Shown: positions 62,464 to 64,000 of the stretch, one piece after another
How the letters are laid out: the number at the start of each line of letters is the position of its first letter
Numbering within the stretch: the first letter of the stretch is position 1
DNA from: an uncultured Paracoccaceae bacterium
GTDB lineage: Bacteria > Pseudomonadota > Alphaproteobacteria > Rhodobacterales > Rhodobacteraceae
NCBI GenBank assembly: GCA_937864535.1
Contig: CALMJS010000012.1
Span: 106,658 to 170,657 of the forward strand
Length of the DNA: 64,000 nucleotides
Direction of reading: 5' to 3'
Program-made: the position numbers and the translations under genes
The notes under the pieces: generated by a model
What the model was told of the DNA's origin: nothing
The model's database searches: none
Seen by the model: only the letters and a program-made list of their open reading frames with translations

Positions 62464-63793
62464 CACCGCATTCCTGCTGGTACCGATGACAATTTCGGAC
62501 GCGGTGCTGTCCTACGATCTGGCCGTGGTGCCGATGTTCATCCTGATGGGCAACGTCATTTCGCGGACCGGCATCGCGCATGATCTGTTCCGCGCTGCCT
62601 ATGCCTTTGTTGGCCATGTGCGCGGCGGGCTGGCCCTGTCGACGATGGCGGCCTGCTCCGGCTTTGCGGCTGTATCGGGGTCCAGCTATGCGACCTCCGC
62701 CACCAAGGCCAAGGTCGCCTATCCCTCGATGAAGAAATACGGCTACGCGGATTCGCTGGCGGCTGGCACGATCGCCGCCGGTGGGACGCTGGGCATTCTG
62801 ATCCCGCCGTCTATCTTCATGGTGGTTTACGGAATTCTCACCCAGACCAACATCGGCCATTTGTTCATCGCCGGTGTCATTCCCGGTTTGCTGGGACTGA
62901 CAATGTACATGATTGCAGTGCGCATTGTTGCGGAACTGAACCCTGCTCAGGCCCCGAAGGGCGAGCGCGTAACCTGGCCCGACAAATTGCGTGCGCTGTC
63001 TGGCGTGTGGCCGTTCCTCCTGCTGTTCGGGCTGATTATCGGCGGGCTCTATGGCAAATGGTTTACCCCGACCGAGGCCGCAGGGATGGGCGCCGGTCTG
63101 GCCATTCTGATCGCCTTTGGCACGCGTCGCCTGACGTTGTCGATCTTGCGCGCCGTGGTGATTGAAACCGCCTATACCTCGGTTGCCCTCTACACCGTGC
63201 TATTCGGTGCGCTGATGTTGTCCAAATTCCTGACCATGTCGGGGCTCGCGACGGGGGTCTTGGATCTGGTGCAATCGACCGGACTTGGCGGGGGTACATT
63301 GCGCGACCTATTGCTGGATGCACCGGTCTTCTGGATCACCAGCCCGATCTATCTGGGGCTCTGCGTCGGGGTAGCTGTGATCATGCATTTTGCCGCCTCT
63401 TTCGTTGCCTCGCGGCAAACGTGGATTCTACGGGCGGACGCGTTCGGGATGGTCTTTGCTGCGGTTGTCGGCACTGTCAAGGCGCTCGAGCTGGGTGCGA
63501 CCGCGCTGGTGGCGGTGGTAATGGGGCTATTTAGCGCGACCGCCGGTGGCATCATCGGTGACACTCTGGGCCAGGAGCCGAGCATCATCCTGCGTCCAGA
63601 GAAATACATGACGGCAACTGTTCTTGGTGCTGTGACGGTTGCTGCCGGTCATGGGCTGGATCAGCCTATGGTCACGGCCATGGCCGCGGGATTTGGCGTC
63701 GCTTTGACCTTGCGGTTGGCTGCGATTCAATTCGATCTCAAATTGCCAGTGTATAAGCCACGTCAAGGCCGCCCCTGGATGTCCGAGAAATAG
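62393..63793 (+). pseudogene. Chimera of TRAP large subunit DctM and a TRIC/YadS-type channel
   Basis: 466-codon open frame without a proper start: the first codons (TTG CGT GTT) encode the RVPLAFAL of DctM, just after a TGA in the same frame. Residues 1-295 are DctM (MTISDAVLSYDLAVVPMFIL, GTLGILIPPSIFMVVYGILT) lacking the first few and about 120 last residues. Near 63285 it continues in frame as a TRIC/UPF0126 protein (GGGTLRDLLLDAPVFWITSP, ADAFGMVFAAVVGTVKAL, GGIIGDTLGQEPSIILR, LKLPVY), missing its first 37 residues. Fusion by deletion is the likely origin; function is doubtful. Confidence 0.85.
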
Positions 63794-63864
63794 GTGCCCT
63801 GCTGGCGCCGATCCGCAAAATCCTGCCCGCCCGCGACAGATTATTGCAGCTTTGGTCTAATAAA

Positions 63865-63966
63865 ATGAACAAAAACAACGCGCTCAACGATGACGACGTG
63901 GAATTTGACTTATCGGCCAAAGAAAATCGCATTTGGGTGAAAATACCGCTTGCGACTCGTTGTTGA
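63865..63966 (+). CDS. Possible 33-residue open frame at the window end
   Basis: ATG at 63865 opens a short acidic-then-basic frame (MNKNNALNDDDVEF... to TRC, TGA at 63966) in an A/T-richer stretch. There is no clear ribosome binding site and I recognise no family. It may be the remnant of a truncated gene next to the deletion-scarred region. The remaining bases from 63794 to 64000 show nothing else. Confidence 0.2.
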   Translation: MNKNNALNDDDVEFDLSAKENRIWVKIPLATRC

Positions 63967-64000
63967 TAGACCTAGAAGCCCCTTCACCGGCGGCGCTGAG

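Overview
The window looks like chromosome of a marine alphaproteobacterium of the Rhodobacteraceae (Roseobacter group). This rests on gene order and protein flavour (gpsA-tsaD divergent from hemD-Mic60-hemY, an alphaproteobacterial flagellar cluster with MotE, a PreTA/RutR pyrimidine cluster, a 'CCGGGGGC' REP-like element), moderately high GC, and CtrA-like and FNR-like sites. It is inference: there is no rRNA in the window. Genes are densely packed with many ATGA/TGATG overlaps. No stretch of more than about 300 bases lacks a gene; the largest gaps are about 200 bases (22705-22898 and 63794-64000). I see no rRNA, CRISPR array, IS element or prophage.

Layout. 0-6.6 kb: housekeeping genes (DUF1761 fragment, EVE, YciI, GpsA, TsaD), then hemD, mitofilin/Mic60, hemY and tRNA-Thr(CGT). 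6.7-9.6 kb: an NsrR-like Rrf2 regulator, a BNR-repeat protein and 4-hydroxybenzoate hydroxylase PobA. 9.7-15.8 kb: a seven-gene leftward iron operon (Cys-cluster protein, imelysin, Bfd, Bfr, di-heme DUF1111 protein, second imelysin-like protein, DUF1513). 15.9-20.0 kb: a YnjF-type phosphatidyltransferase with a YnjBCD-type ABC importer. 20.0-30.1 kb: reductive pyrimidine catabolism (PreT, PreA, RutR, beta-ureidopropionase, dihydropyrimidinase) with its own ABC importer and two matching RutR-type palindromes. 30.2-32.1 kb: ThuA plus a Gfo/Idh/MocA dehydrogenase. 32.1-39.0 kb: glycan or surface genes (GT4 glycosyltransferase, unknown protein, TPR/GT9-like protein, DUF6165, FkbM, FlaA1/CapD-like dehydratase).

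39.1-51.9 kb: flagellar genes (motB, flgE, flgK, flgL, flgI; leftward fliF-fliH-fliN-fliP; rightward fliL, DUF6468-like, motE, motA and an exported protein). The export gate genes flhA, flhB, fliQ, fliR and fliI are not here, so the set is split across the genome. 52.0-54.2 kb: a large exported phytase/esterase-like protein behind a Pho-box. 54.3-59.9 kb: a two-component system divergent from a DUF2271 - PepSY/flavodoxin/FNR - ApbE operon, with a mirrored pair of direct-repeat operators between them.

59.9-63.8 kb: a MarR regulator followed by decayed genes. An M20 amidohydrolase and a TRAP transporter carry a nonsense codon and several internal deletions that have produced chimeric frames, including DctM joined to a TRIC/YadS channel. 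The most noteworthy items are this deletion-scarred region, the flavin electron-transfer operon with mirrored operators, the iron operon with its unrecognised Cys-cluster protein, and the motE-motA-exported protein unit.
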